Part shown: one piece after another, positions 44,325 to 56,200 of the stretch
Layout: the number at the start of each line of letters is the position of its first letter
Numbering within the stretch: position 1 is the first letter of the stretch
NCBI GenBank assembly: GCA_038502445.1
Contig: JAHLJS010000008.1
Location: forward strand, 41,628,443 to 41,692,442
DNA from: Eremochloa ophiuroides
Lineage: Eukaryota; Streptophyta; Magnoliopsida; Poales; Poaceae
DNA length: 64,000 bases
Direction: 5' to 3'
Program-made: the position numbers and the translations under genes
Notes under the pieces: generated by a model
What the model saw: the letters and a program-made list of their open reading frames with translations, nothing else
Told to the model about the DNA's origin: nothing
Databases searched by the model: none

Positions 44325-46255
44325 TGAAAGCCCATGTTTGGTTTTGGGTAATTGATGAAACCTAGTTTGCTAAAGATTGCTCTAAGTGTTTCATGAGAAC
44401 AATTAGCAAACAAGATGGAGCAAAGGACCGGGTCAGTGGAGGCCACAAGTGAAGGGCAATGACGGCATCCATGCAAATGGTATAAGTCCATCATCAAAGG
44501 TGTCCACAAGGTCCATCAAGAGATGAGAAGGAAGTCGATAAGAAACCGGGAGCTCAAGGCAAAGGTATAACCAATAGGAGCTCTTTTGGTTTTGGTGATC
44601 AAGACTCCATAGAGGGAGTGATCACATTTAGGATAGATAGCCGTACTATCAAGAGGGGCGAAATCGTTGATGAAATACAGTTATCAAGTGTCACTAGGTG
44701 TTCATGATCATTGCATTGCATATAGATGCTAGTGACACTAACAAACCCTTGGAAAACACTTTTGAAAAGGCTAACACTCGTGCACAAGGTGTAGAACACT
44801 TGGTGTTAGCACATGGGAACAAAGGGTGAAAGGTTTGAGTGAAAATCCAAAGAAAACAGAGCGTCGGACCGTAGAGTCACAGAGCGTCGGACCAATGTCT
44901 TCGGTCCGACGACTAACACTGCTGAGAGCGTCGGACGCTCAGTTGCTGAGCATCGGACCATTAGCCGAAGCGTCCGACGGTACAGATCGTGCGAGAGATG
45001 ACACGTGGCGAGCTCTGAGAGCGTTGGACTCTCGGGGTTAGTCCGACGGTGAGCGTCGGACCAACGTCCGACGGTTTTCAGCGCTTGGGGAGCTCTCTGG
45101 AAGCATCGGACAGCCGCGTTCGTTAGTCCGACGACTCCGTCTGGCTGAGTCCGACGGTGCTGTTCCAGTGAGCGTCGGACCGTGGGTATTAGTCCGACGA
45201 TCGTCCATCCGACGGTTCGTTTAGCGCGGGAAGTTAGCCGTTGTGATCCAACGTTCGACTTCAAACGGCTAGTGACATGTGGCGTTCATCCGGGGCGTCA
45301 GACCGTGCCGATTAGTCCGATGGTCTGGCCGTCGGACAGTCCGACGGTACGCAGTGAGGTCTAAACGGCTATTTCTTTGTGTGTGGCTTATAAATAGTCA
45401 CTTGGCTATTTTGGGAAGTAGCTCTTGGCACTCCTGAACATCATAGCATACTTGTGAGCCTTCCCACTCCACTCTCACTCATCCTACTTGATTGTGTTCA
45501 TCATTTGGTGAGTTTGGAGAGCATCAAGTGCATTGCATTGATAGAGATCATCTAGAGGCACTTGGTAGTGGTGATTCACAGCGGTTTCTCTCATTACTCT
45601 TGGAGTTTGCCAACTCCTAGACAGCTTGGAGATGCGAGGATCGTTGAGGGGAGTTGGTGATTGTCTCCGCCTTCGATCAAGGTATTGTGAGGGGTTCTTG
45701 ATCCTATCCCCGCGGGAGATCGCGAAAGGCATCTTTAGTGGATTGCTCGTAGCTTGGTGGATCCCCGTCTTGTGTTGGTTGTGCGGCACCCTTGAGAAGG
45801 GTTTGGCGTGTGATGCCAATTAGCGCGTGAATCTCCAAGTGGGTGTATCGCTACAACGAGGACTAGCTTACCGGCAAGCAAGTGAACCTCGGTAAAAAAT
45901 CTTGTGTCATCTCTCTACCGAGGATTTCCCTTATATTTGATTGATTGGTTATATTGGACTTCATATCTTCTCTACACCGGGGATATTGAAATCACCTTCT
46001 CTCTTTACTTTTGTATACTTGCTCTCGTGTGTAGCTTGTTAGTTGGTTGCTCACTTAGGAGTAGTGTATAGTTGTGACATAGCCTTTGAGTGTGAACTAG
46101 TGATCATAGTGTAGTATACTTGTCTAGGTGGCTTGCATAGCATAGTTTAGAGCTAGTGCTTTGCAAAGCTTGCTATTGTTACTAATCGGCTTGTTAAGTG
46201 TTGTTTGTTGATTTTATAGGCTATTCACCCCCCTCTAGCCATTTAGGACCTTTCA
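44325..46255 (+). repeat. 3' LTR of the copia element (1931 bp)
   Basis: Aligned by eye with the 5' LTR along its whole length, with scattered substitutions; several heptamers in this copy have lost a CpG (for example gcatcgga and gcgttgga). It ends CCTTTCA at 46255, followed by the CCTGG duplication. Confidence 0.93.
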
Positions 46256-46763
46256 CCTGGCCGATGAGCCTTGCCCCCTCGCGTCCTCCTCCAGAACACG
46301 GATCCAGCTCTGCGTGGCATCCAGGCTCGCCTTCCTTCGATTGCGGCGCCCTCCATCGTCATCCTCCTGGCCGGTGAAACCGCCTCCCTGCCCCCCTGGC
46401 ATCCTCCTCCTGACCATAGATTCAGACCTCTTCCTCCTATTAACAAACCAAGGTATTGCTTCCTTCCATCAATTACACCATCCCCATCCCGAATACCTGA
46501 TCTAATGGAACACTAAGGTATTGTGACTGTGAGACTGTAAGGTTATTAGAACATAAGGATTCATATTGGATCATTTTCTTCAAGAAAGGTAAACCCAAAT
46601 CTGCTAGAAAAACTTGCTACAGTACAAAACCGTTTAGGCCGTCTAAACAGCCTAAACGGTAAATGTTGCCTCACCGCCTGTCTACCATTTACCGTTTATA
46701 TTTTCATTGACGCAAATATAAGGCAAAGTTTCAAACAACCCCATCTAATTTTAGTTTAGCTGC

Positions 46764-48153
46764 TGTCGGGTACCTAAGTATGGGGTACTCAACTTCAACG
46801 CAAAAACACGTTTCCCAAATAAAGCCCGGCCCAAGAGGGCGCCAACCAAGGCCCATGCGGGAACGGCCCACGTGGCCTAAGACAAAGCCGCGCGGAAGCA
46901 CATTACCTCCCCCAGGCACGCGGGCCCCATCGGGAGAAATCCTCCGATTCGCTCGAGCCTCCACGACAGGGCTCGAGAAAGTAGGACCCTCGGGCGACAC
47001 CATCCGATTCGCCTGAGCCTGCCACCAAATGCCACGGGCTCGAGCAAACGGCTTCCAATTCGCCCGAGCCCCCCGCTTTGTTCAATCTCCCTCGGGCGCA
47101 CCTCTCAGGTTCGCCCGAGCCCTGCCGACGTAAGCAGAGCAAACTTGCTGGCCAAGGGACCTCCCTGACCACTTTACAAGCATGGTCTAATCGAGTGGAT
47201 TCCTCGACGCGACTGCGCCCCGCACGCGCACGACCGCCATACCAACTGCCATGTCTCCTCTGGCAACCGATCAGATGGTCCCACTCCTCCCACGCCGCTA
47301 CAGGGACAGTCAACCGTATGACCCCCTGGGCTGACGAGGTGATTCTCCAATTACGACAGCGATTGCCCATACCCCAGCCGGACGTATGGCACCGGGAAAG
47401 GGGAGCGACAATCGTCCGGCCAACCCGAAGGCTTACGACCAGGCTCGCCTACCCCCTGGAAAGTACTGCACGTGGGAGGGAGCGTGCCTGAGGGAGGACA
47501 CTCCCACCGCACCGTCCCGTCACGCCCCCGACAGCATCAAGGACTCCTGAACCTCGGGAGCTAATACTCAAAGGTCAACCCATCTTCTCGTTGCACTGTG
47601 CAGGGTCGGATGCGACGTCATGACATAGCGCCACGCAGCAAACCATGCCCCGCACTGTGTGCCACCTCGGGACTCACCAATCGAACAGTGGGAGATCAAT
47701 CGAATGACCAAGGCCATACCTTCGAGGCGCCAAGACGAGGACGTGGCTGACGACAGGCACCATTCACCACGGTCTCCACCATGCCGAATACTGTAACCAC
47801 AGCAAACCACGTGTAACTTTAGCCTCCCCCTTATAACTATAAAAGGGAAGGCAGAGGCCAATCTCAAAGAAGACTTCGCGTCTCCCACAACACCCTACAA
47901 CCATAAGAACACAGACACACATACACATATTCACAAGAGATTTGGGAGCTCCTCCCTCTCTCGCCTAGGCTTGTAACCCCTACCACAAGCACCCCGGTGC
48001 AAGGCAACACGACTCGACCCACACTGGACGTAGGGCATTCTTAGCCCCAACCAGTATAACTCATGTGTTCCCCATTGCACACCATCCGTGATCTCAACCG
48101 CAAAGCATAAGTTTAGTAGCCGGTGTTAGCACCCGCTAATCCTAACACCGACA
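46764..48153 (+). repeat. 5' LTR of the Tat-type gypsy element (1390 bp)
   Basis: Starts TGTCGGGTACC and ends AACACCGACA, giving TGTCGG/CCGACA termini. Repeated tcgcc(t/c)gagcc and gctcgag motifs fill U3. A TATA box TATAAAAG is at 47838-47845. The next bases (ttggcacgccaggttgggg, 48155) look like the primer site of this family. Confidence 0.8.
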
Positions 48154-48656
48154 GTTGGCACGCCAGGTTGGGGCCTTTTGTGTGTTGATCCAGGTCATGG
48201 ATGGCAGCTAGCTTCCCTACTCTTCCTGCTGGCGCGGTGCTCCGGTTCGGGAGCCTCGAGTTCGTGGCCACTGGCCGCGGTCTCGAGATGAGCCTCCGCC
48301 CGACCGAGCCCTGGGCCATCGTCATCCAGACCCCGGCCCAACAGGTGGCTGGGGAAAGGACCCTGGCGACACCTCCACCCGTTTCGGGGGACGGAGGGAA
48401 CGCCACGTGCCGCTCTCGCTGAGTTAGGCGGGGAGGTGCAACCGCGTCAACCCGAGCCTCACTACGGGAGACGCGACCAACCCGGTGCCCCCTGCGTGGG
48501 ACACCGCCTCTACGCTCGCCACTAGCCCAACGCCGCGAGCGGTGGTAGCTCCGCACCCCCCACCACTCCGCGGAGAAATATGGGGGGCCGCAGCATCGCC
48601 CACCATTTCCCTTCGTCCTCATTGGGGAAGGCCGGTGACGCCCTCACCATTTCCCT

Positions 48657-50328
48657 TTGGGCTACGCACTGCTGCGGACGCCCACGTCCGTGCCATTCAC
48701 GCCTACTAGCGCAACCAGGCGATGGCATCTGTCCGTCGCCAGGAGGGGCCTGGACGACCTCGATGGCTCTCCACCGTCCTCTCCTGCGAGCACTCCCAGG
48801 ACATGCAGCGGCGGGGAGACCAACTCCAGCACCAGCTGCACCCTTTCGGAGTACCCGGAGGGATGGGACCGCTATGGCCGAATCTCGCCGTCGCGGTGGG
48901 ATCTCGGTAGCGACGACGATGACGATTTCTGGGCGAACGTGGACTTCTCCGGCGTCCACGACCCCCAAACTTTCCTCCCCCTCAACGACGCGAGGGATAA
49001 CACCCTCAGCATCTACGACTCCGACGAGAGCCTCATCGACCCCTCCCGGGAGTGCTATCACCTAGTTTACTCGGAGGAAGCCGTGCTGGAGGACGTCCAC
49101 TCGGAGGAGGAGGAAGACGCTCCAGCAGAGCATCCACAGCTGCATACACCACCTCCACTGGCTCCTGGCCCCACGCCTTCGAAGGACCCGGGGGCTGGAA
49201 CGTCCCGTCCCCTCCATCGTTCTCCGGAGCTAGAGCAACTTCAGGAGCTCGAAGCCTAGGTGGACAAGGACCGCTTGCGCCTCGCCCAGCTTCGAGCCGC
49301 GCTGGAACACGAGGAGGAGCGGGGAGACGGCGGAGCAGCGTGACGCTGAGCCCACGATGTCCAGGCCCGCGTCGTCACCGATGACAGGGCTGGAGTACCA
49401 GTGCCAGAACCCCGGGCAAGCCAGAAGCTCACGGAGGCTGCAATGCTCCTCCGGAGCATGCCTGAACCCTCCAACGTGGAGGCCCGCAATTCAGGAACCA
49501 GCTCAAGATCTCCTAGAGGACGCCACTGTCCTCCAGGAAGAAAGATCGGCATCACGACACCGTGGAGCCGAGGAACGTCAGCATGGCGCCCCAACGCGCC
49601 ATGGAAGAGAGGCCTCAGTGCATCTCGAGCCACCGAGGACGACGAAAGACCGACGGGGCCGCACGAGGCTACAATGTCCACCGGGGAGGACGCTACGACT
49701 CCGACGAGCACCGTGCGCCCTCACCCGAGCCACCGGGTCCTCGCGTCTTCAGCGAGGCCATTCGGAGGGCCAAGTTTCCACCCCGGTTTCGACAACCGGT
49801 CAACATCGCCAAATACTCGGGGGAAACGAACCCCGAGCTATGGCTGGCAGATTACCGTCTTGCGTGCTAGCTGGGCGGCACGCAGGATGATCTCATCATC
49901 ATCCGCAACCTTCCTCTATTCCTGGCCGACTCTGCAAGAGCCTGGCTGGAACATCTGCCCCCTCGACTGATCTTCGACTGGAGCGATCTCGTCAAGATTT
50001 TCGTGGGGAACTTCCAGGGCACTTACGTGCGCCCTGGCAACTCTTGGGACCTCTGGAGCTGCAAGCAGAAGCCGGGCGAGTCCCTCAGGGACTATATCCG
50101 GTGATTCTCTAAGCAGTACAACGAGCTGCCCCAGGTCGCCGACTCCGACGTCGTCGGAGCCTTTGCTGCAGGGACGACCTGCAAAGAGTTACTTCATGAG
50201 CTGGGGCGTCAAACCCCCACGAGCATCGCCGAGCTCATGAAGATAGCCACCAGCTTCGCCTCGGGTGACGAGGCGGTGGGAGCCCTCTTCTCTGACCCCA
50301 AGGGCAAGCGGGAGGAGGAGGCCACCAT
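48657..50328 (+). pseudogene. gag of the Tat-type gypsy element
   Basis: 48657-49259 gives an acidic N-terminal part (TLSEYPEGWDRYG, ISPSRWDLGSDDDDDFW, DPQTFLPLNDARDNTLSIYD) typical of Tat gag. After a stop and frame changes the core follows: FSEAIRRAKFPPRFRQPVNI, YSGETNPELWLADYRLAC (then a stop), RNLPLFLADSARAWLEHLPP, FVGNFQGTYVRPGNSWDL and IAELMKIATSFASGDEAVGA. At about 50327 gag runs straight into pol. Stops at about 49257, 49867 and 50101 make it non-functional. Confidence 0.8.
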
Positions 50329-50453
50329 CGTGGGAAGGGACATTCGTCATCGCCGAGGTGCTGTGCCCCGGAACGTATAAGCTGGCGAGCGAGAAAGGCG
50401 AAGTCTACGACAACGCTTGGAACATTGAACAGCTACGTCGCTTCTATCCTTAA
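50329..50453 (+). pseudogene. C-terminal tail of pol joined to gag
   Basis: In the frame TGG GAA GGG the sequence reads WEGTFVIAEVLCPGTYKLAS and ends NAWNIEQLRRFYP-stop. This is the standard end of gypsy pol after integrase. It follows gag without a gap, so everything from protease to integrase has been deleted. Confidence 0.85.
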
Positions 50454-50991
50454 GATTCCAAGCATTGTATATTCTGTAAATCTTGAAATCAATAAAAGGC
50501 TCGATTTCTCTTTTTTCGTATGATTTTAAGGTTTTCACCCGAGCCCACCCTCGGGAACGGGTGAACCCGTGTGCCTCCGTGCAACCAAAAGTGAGGCTCG
50601 GCCCTATCTCCAATAGGGCCGACCCTTCCTCGGGGGCTAGGACGGGGGAACCCCCGGATTCCTCCGAGCCTCAACGAATTCGAAACCCAAAACTTCAAAA
50701 CCTGTTAAAATTTTTTCCTCCCGAGCTCGCTTCTTATCTAAACCAAACGCAAGTTTATAAGTCTTAGATGGGCAAAAGGAACTTATAAGAATAACATTGG
50801 TAAGAGGAGAAGGCTTGGGTGGAATGAATCAAACCTTTTTTCTAAACTCTCGCCCTACCAAAATCCCTAGGACCACGGCCGTGTCTACGCCGCTAAAGCT
50901 ACGATGCCCAGAAAAGTCCCCCGAGGCTCGATGGCTCGGGCTCAGGGTCGGCGAGGAAAATGCTTAAGAAAAAACGCAAAACGAAAATAAA

Positions 50992-52609
50992 CTAAAAAAT
51001 GAGCATGCGGCAAATATACACTTGAATATCAAGGCCACGAAGGGCCGCATGTTTGTTTCTTACAAATCCCTCTGCAAAATGGGCACGATGGCCCAGTTTT
51101 TCTAATCCAGGTCCAGGGGGGAGCTTCACATCTTCCTCAAAAAGGGCCGTCAGCGCCGTCCCAGGGACCGCCATTGAGCTGATCAGCGCGAGGAGCTCGT
51201 CGTCAGAGGCCTCGAGGAAACCCTCACTGACGGCGTCAGTATCAAAGTTCTCATAGTGAGACCTCACCACTGCCAGCGTCTTCTGAACGCCCGTCAGGAG
51301 AGCTTCTTTGAGTTGTTCGCCCACCCTCCCGTGGAGGGCTTCCAGGCGGCTCCTGAGCGAGCTCCCTGAAGGCTCTTCGCCAGTGCCGAGGGCATCACAC
51401 AACGCGCACGCGACCTTTTGTAGGTCTGGGTGATCGGTGACCTCGGCGTCATGGGCGGCGTTGAGGGCGGCGATGCTCCCTTGCGCACTGACGGCCTCCA
51501 CCTTCAAAGCTGCGGTGACAAGTCGATTAAGCGGAGGAGACGAAATATGACGGACGACCAGGACAAACGAAAGGTAAGAAAGGTAAGGCTTACCTTCAAC
51601 CTCCTCCCACACTTTCATCACCTCCTCCCGGACAGCGTCGACCTCGCCCACCGCCTGGTTCAGTGCCGCCTGGGAGCGATCCAAATCCGACGACAGGACC
51701 TCAACAGCGGCCTCCTTCTCGGCGGCGAGCGTCCTCGCAGCGTCCCGCTCCTGAACGGCCTCGGCCAGGGCGACCTCCAGCTGCTGGACATGCTCTTCTA
51801 GGGGAGCGACTCGGCCCCGAGCCTCCACGACCTCGATCTTCAAGGAGTTGCGGTCAAGGGTGAGGTTGGCCAGCTGAGCGGTCGCGCGGGCGAGCTCCTC
51901 CTGGGAACGAGCAAGGGCCTAGCCCCTGAGCTCCAGCTCCTTCTATAGGCCAAGGCCTTGACAAAGGAAGCAGGACTTCTCGCGGGAGGTCGTCATGAGC
52001 TCCTAAGAAAAGTCTAGAAGTAAGTGGGTTAGGCGAAGACCCCGGCCCGAAACATCGAAGCAACGAAAAGAATTAAGCATTTATGCTCACCTGAAGTCGC
52101 TCTTGGAACTCCGAGTCAATGGAGTCCGCAAGAAGGCGCAGGCTCTCTAACCACTTGGACTTGAGGTCCTGGACGCCGTCCCGGCGACCAGCCTCGACGT
52201 CATCCCGCAACGAGAAGACTGACGGGGCTTCGCGGTTAGCCCGGTTGGTCCACTCGATGCGGGAGCCCGTCAGCACCCGGGGAGGGTCCCCCAGAACGAC
52301 CAGTGCCATGGAGTCCATGGGAGGCGGGGCCGTGACTTCGGACGATGCCAGAATGTCGATGTCCATGGCCACGGCACTGGTGTCGGTCGGCTCCAGTGCA
52401 GGAGCGGTGGTCGCCGCCGCCGAAGTATCCTCGAGAGCGACAACGGGCGTCACGGGAACCGGAGCCAAAGCCGCCTCCTCGGCAGCGGCCGCGGCCACAA
52501 CAACCACGGGAGAAGGGACCGCCAAGCCATTGAACAGACGGGTCTCTGCCGAGGGAGCCTCCTCAGTCACCATGCGGCCCTCCTCTCCAGCAGTGCTCCA
52601 GGCCTGCAC
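50992..52609 (-). pseudogene. Antisense extra ORF of the Tat-type element, with intron-like gaps
   Basis: On the minus strand the reading frame continues across two apparent introns: 52090-52003 (88 bp, GTGAGC...TTAG) and 51593-51510 (84 bp, GTAAGC...GCAG). Exons would be 52609-52091, 52002-51594 and 51509-50992. The first is Ala/Val/Pro-rich and acidic, ending DSIDSEFQERLQ. The second is a coiled coil (LARSQEELARATAQLANL, EARGRVAPLEEHVQQLEVAL). The third includes LRSRLEALHGRVGEQLKEAL and a DDELLALISSMAVPGTALTA segment. Two TAG codons early in exon 2, at positions where CAG is plausible, make this copy defective. Tat elements are known to carry ORFs antisense to gag-pol at this place; their function is unknown. 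Confidence 0.6.
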
Positions 52610-52854
52610 CTTCAGGACCTTCAGGTGTGAAACCTAGAGGGCCAACCAACGACGCATCGGGGACGAGGGTCCTCTTGAATAAGGGCCCTTGGGCCCCACC
52701 ACCAGCTGCGGCTGAAGGGACAACCTTTGCCTCCTCGGGCGCTGGGCCTTTGCGGCATCTTCCATGCTCTCTTCCACGATCCTACGTGGAGCGGCACTTT
52801 TGTGAACAGATTCCATCTTGTAGGCTCTATGCTGTGCATCCCAAACCTTGATAT

Positions 52855-53244
52855 TCAACTCTGTGGTCCATTAGGTGTCTCGTAAAGGATGCGTGTGCTC
52901 CATGTTGTAGTAGTTGAGAGTGTGCGTTGTAGGTCGGCATAGTAAAAAGTCAGCATGTTGATAAGTGCTGTGTGGAAAAATGCATCTTCCTCTGGGTACT
53001 TGGTATATTCCTCCTGGATCCATCCTATCCTCCTGGGCGGTTCACCTCCGGCGGGAGCTTCGGGTGCGGGTGGTGCAACAGGTGGTGGAGGTGATGGAGC
53101 AGCAGGTGTCGGCGACGGAAGGATCTCTTCATCATCTTCCATGTACATAGCTTCCTCTTCACTTTCATTTTCTGGGACGATCACCACGTCGTCTTCAGCT
53201 GGAATGTCTAAAGCTCGCGGTGGGTAGTAGCCTCTGGTGCTCAT
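52855..53244 (-). CDS. Unrecognised Pro/Glu-rich retroelement ORF
   Basis: 129 residues starting MSTRGYYPPRALDIPAEDD, with an acidic run (ENESEEEAMYMEDDEEI), a Pro/Ala-rich spacer and a C-terminal HTALINMLTFYYADLQRTLS. It lies just left of the LTR that starts at 53268, so its upstream part was probably separated by that insertion. The composition resembles the first ORF of some long-LTR gypsy elements, but no family is claimed. A truncated remnant is likely. Confidence 0.4.
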   Translation of the reverse strand: MSTRGYYPPRALDIPAEDDVVIVPENESEEEAMYMEDDEEILPSPTPAAPSPPPPVAPPAPEAPAGGEPPRRIGWIQEEYTKYPEEDAFFHTALINMLTFYYADLQRTLSTTTTWSTRILYETPNGPQS

Positions 53245-53267
53245 GCGGGTAGTTTGGCGACCACGAA

Positions 53268-56200
53268 TGTAACACCCCTGTTGTTACTGTAACTAAAACC
53301 TGCCATGTCATCATGATTGCATGTAAATCATCCCGCATTTGATCCTATTAAGGTGCATCAACTAAAATCAGTTTTATTCTTGCATTTGATTGTGAATGGG
53401 TAAATTATAGTGATTTGATATGTAAATATTTGTATTGGTGTGTAATTATCTAAATCCAATTGGAGAATAAAAAGAAAATCATTTTTAAGCCCTAAATCGG
53501 ACCCAAAACCCTAATTTAAAAACTAAATGGAATTATAGGTTGGGCCTTAAACCAAAGTTGTAAATACTTAAAAGTTGAGCAACTTCTATTTGGAGAAATT
53601 TTGAAGTTATTAAAAAGAATTTCAAATAAAACTCTAATCTATACTTTAAAGTTTGAAATTTAAAATACACATTCAGAAACTAGCAAGAATCTGGTAATAG
53701 TTCCTTAATAAAAGTTTTAGACCTTTTAAAATGGAACAACTTTCATTTTTGAAGATTTTGAAGTTTACCAGTGAAAATTTGAATTAAACCCCAATTAGTG
53801 TTTGTGTATTCAAATTTAAAATACCCTTTCAAAAACTATTAAGAATTTGGGAAAACACCTTTAATAAAAGTTGTAGGGATTTTCAAGTTGAACAACTTTT
53901 ATATTTGGGGATTTTGAACTTATGCGGTGAGATTTCAAAATAAACCCTAATGAGTGTTTAAAAATTTAAATTTGAAATGCTATTTCAAAGATTATCAAGA
54001 ATCTGACAAAACTCATTTAATGAAAGTTGTAAGGCTTGACAAATAGAACAACTTTTGTATTTGAAGATTCTCAAGTTATTGAGGAAAACTTTAAGAATTT
54101 GTCTGGATTTGAAATGAAATTCGAAATCCACTTTTACCCCTTTTTGAATTATTCAAAATCTATTCAAATTTTGAAAATGGCCCAAAAACCAAAGTTGTTC
54201 AGCAAAGAATTTTATACAACTCTTATTAAGGACATTTTTTAAGTTTCTACACAAAATAAAAGGTAATCGTTTGAAAACAGTAATGAGGGGAGTAATGGAG
54301 CTACAGTAGCTTGCCCCTGCCTACTGTTCACGTGTGGGGGTCGGCATGCCGCGTCGTGCGCCGGAGCCGCTCGGGCCGTCCGGCTGCCTGTCGCCGGCGT
54401 GTCGAGGTCGTGGGAGGCCCGCGAAGCTGTCGACCACCCTCTCCACCCTCTCGCTCGCTTATAAAGCCCGAGGCCATCGTTTTTCTCCCTCCTCTCCTCC
54501 ATTGCCGCCGCCGTCGAGCTTCGATTCATCGGCGAAATTCGTCGTGCACACTCAACCATCGCCCCCTCCACCTTAAAGATAATTTTTGCTCTTCCATGCG
54601 CGTCGTTTGATCCCGGTCGTGCCCCTGTTGGTCATCGGTGCTGGCCGCGCGGCTCGTTTTTCTTCCCTGCCTCCGACCAGAGAGCCGCGCGCGGGTGCGA
54701 CGCGGCCAGTCCGTTGCGGTGAGGATCTCCAGGTTCTGTGGGTCGTTTTGAGTTCTCCTAGGCTTATTGATACTCATGCTCGCGTTGCTTTTGCCGTTGA
54801 AGCACAGATCGTACCGGAACATGCTCGTCGCCACCGGAGTGCACAGCCCAAGCCGCTGTCGACATCGACAAGTTGTCTCCGCCCGGCCTCCGCTTTTACC
54901 ACTCTGCGTATCAGATTTTGGTGAGCATCCTGTAGCGCTAGGGGTAATCGGTTCGTCTCAGGAGGATCCGCCATGGCCGGAACGTGTGGTGCCGTGGTGT
55001 TCCTCCGTGTCCGAGCCGCCATGGCTGCTCGTGGTCAGGCTTTGGAGGTCTAGTTGTAGGGTAAAGTCCGAGGAAGGGATGCGGGTGCTTGTGGGAAGCT
55101 CGTCTGGGTGCTACACCTCGCCGGGGTGGTCACCGCCGGTCAGCCCGAGCTGGCGCTGCATCGACGACGCTGTCTGCGCCATCGGGAGGAAGGGGAAGAA
55201 GGGGAGAAGGAGAGGCCGCGCCGGGCCGTCGGCTGGGCCGTTCGTGGCCTGCGCTGTGCCGGCCCGGCAGCGCGAGGAGAGAAAGGGAGAGAGCGGGGGA
55301 GTGGGGACTGGGCCGCGCTCAGGCTAGATGGCGGGCCCAGTGACTTTGGGAGAGGGAAAATGAGTTTTCCATTTTTTTAGGAATGAATAGTGCTACATCT
55401 TATGAATTTTGTACAGAAATATTTATAGCACTAAAAATTATGAAAATACTTACATATACTCTCTGCAGTGTGTAGTATTTAATAAAAATATGAAACATGG
55501 CTGTTGAATGATTTCTGCAGATGATAAAAATACACCTTTTAATTAATAAATGTAAATTTAATGAATTTTAACTAAATTATATGTTAATCCAAAATCATGA
55601 AATTTAATGGGGCACTGTTTTAGGGTAAGAACTATCTGTTAGAAAAGTTTGGGGTCAAATGGAAGTAGTTTGCTTATTTGTTGAATAACTGCTTAATAAA
55701 TTGAATAATAAAATAAGTAGAAACCCTAATCATTGTAGACTTACGTGTTTTTGGATTGGTTGAAGACCATGGATCCTTCACTGTGGTGATCCTGGACAAA
55801 AATAATATCGTCACTAGGTAGGGATAGTAAAGCTGTGCAGCGGCTTTCTATGACTGTTAAAATGGTCAATAAAAACGAAATGCGAAAACACCCTTTTACC
55901 TTATGAGAAATGTTTTGCAACTTTACCGTGAAGGAAAGTTGTACTCAAGGTTGTTAATTAAATGTTTGATCTACATTTTCCATTCATGTCATTCCGCACC
56001 ATGTAAGCATGTATCATTATTTTACGTGTAGAGATCGGGTTTTTGGAAGAATTTCTTGATTGCTCCTGACGGAAGAATTATTCGTTAGGAGAAGTCAAGT
56101 GGGTTTCTCTGGTTTTCTGGCGGAAGTGACAGACCTGCAACACAGGCAAGCCCCGGTACATTCAGCCCCTCTCCTTGTGATTTGAAAAATGTTTATAACT

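Larger units (their letters stand above)
36073..46255 (+). mobile_element. Ty1/copia retrotransposon, Sirevirus-like (10.2 kb)
   Basis: Complete in structure: LTRs 36073-38009 and 44325-46255, both starting TGAAAGCCC and ending CCTTTCA; primer site TGGTATCGGAGC; gag, protease, integrase, reverse transcriptase and RNase H in copia order; and a purine tract before the 3' LTR. A perfect target duplication CCTGG flanks it (36068-36072 and 46256-46260). Large size, long LTRs with repeated palindromic heptamers, and repeated purine tracts after pol point to the Sirevirus lineage. Stops and a frameshift show it is inactive. By eye the LTRs differ by about 2-3%. Confidence 0.95.
35676..46711. mobile_element. 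Ac-like hAT element, split by the copia insertion
   Basis: Two flanks of the copia element, 35676-36072 and 46256-46711, look like one older element. Both carry clusters of AAACGG/CCGTTT, the motif bound by Ac transposase in hAT subterminal regions: about seven at 35695-35880 and three or four at 46622-46700. A gcaaat hexamer borders each proposed end (35670-35675 and 46712-46717), though the terminal inverted repeats are weak. The inner parts (about 35890-36072 and 46256-46620) are GC-rich, look like promoter and leader sequence, and include a caagGTATTG donor-like site. No transposase ORF remains, so it is non-autonomous or deleted. The ends are approximate. Confidence 0.5.
46764..52620 (+). 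mobile_element. Tat-type Ty3/gypsy element with a large pol deletion
   Basis: A 1390-bp LTR, gag, a direct joint to the end of pol, and a downstream antisense ORF. The 3' LTR is not found in the window, so the right end is unknown and this coordinate is approximate. Protease, reverse transcriptase, RNase H and nearly all of integrase are missing. Confidence 0.75.

Noticed and set aside
46271..46516. Short ORFs right of the copia element
   Set aside because: They read across the leader-like part of the interrupted hAT element; no transposase motif seen.
47078..48709. ORFs in both strands of the Tat-type LTR and leader
   Set aside because: GC-rich LTR sequence; translations are Arg/Pro/Gly-rich and unlike gag or pol.
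54239..55380. ORFs up to 186 codons in the second long LTR
   Set aside because: Located in a GC-rich LTR block, overlapping on both strands, no known domain.
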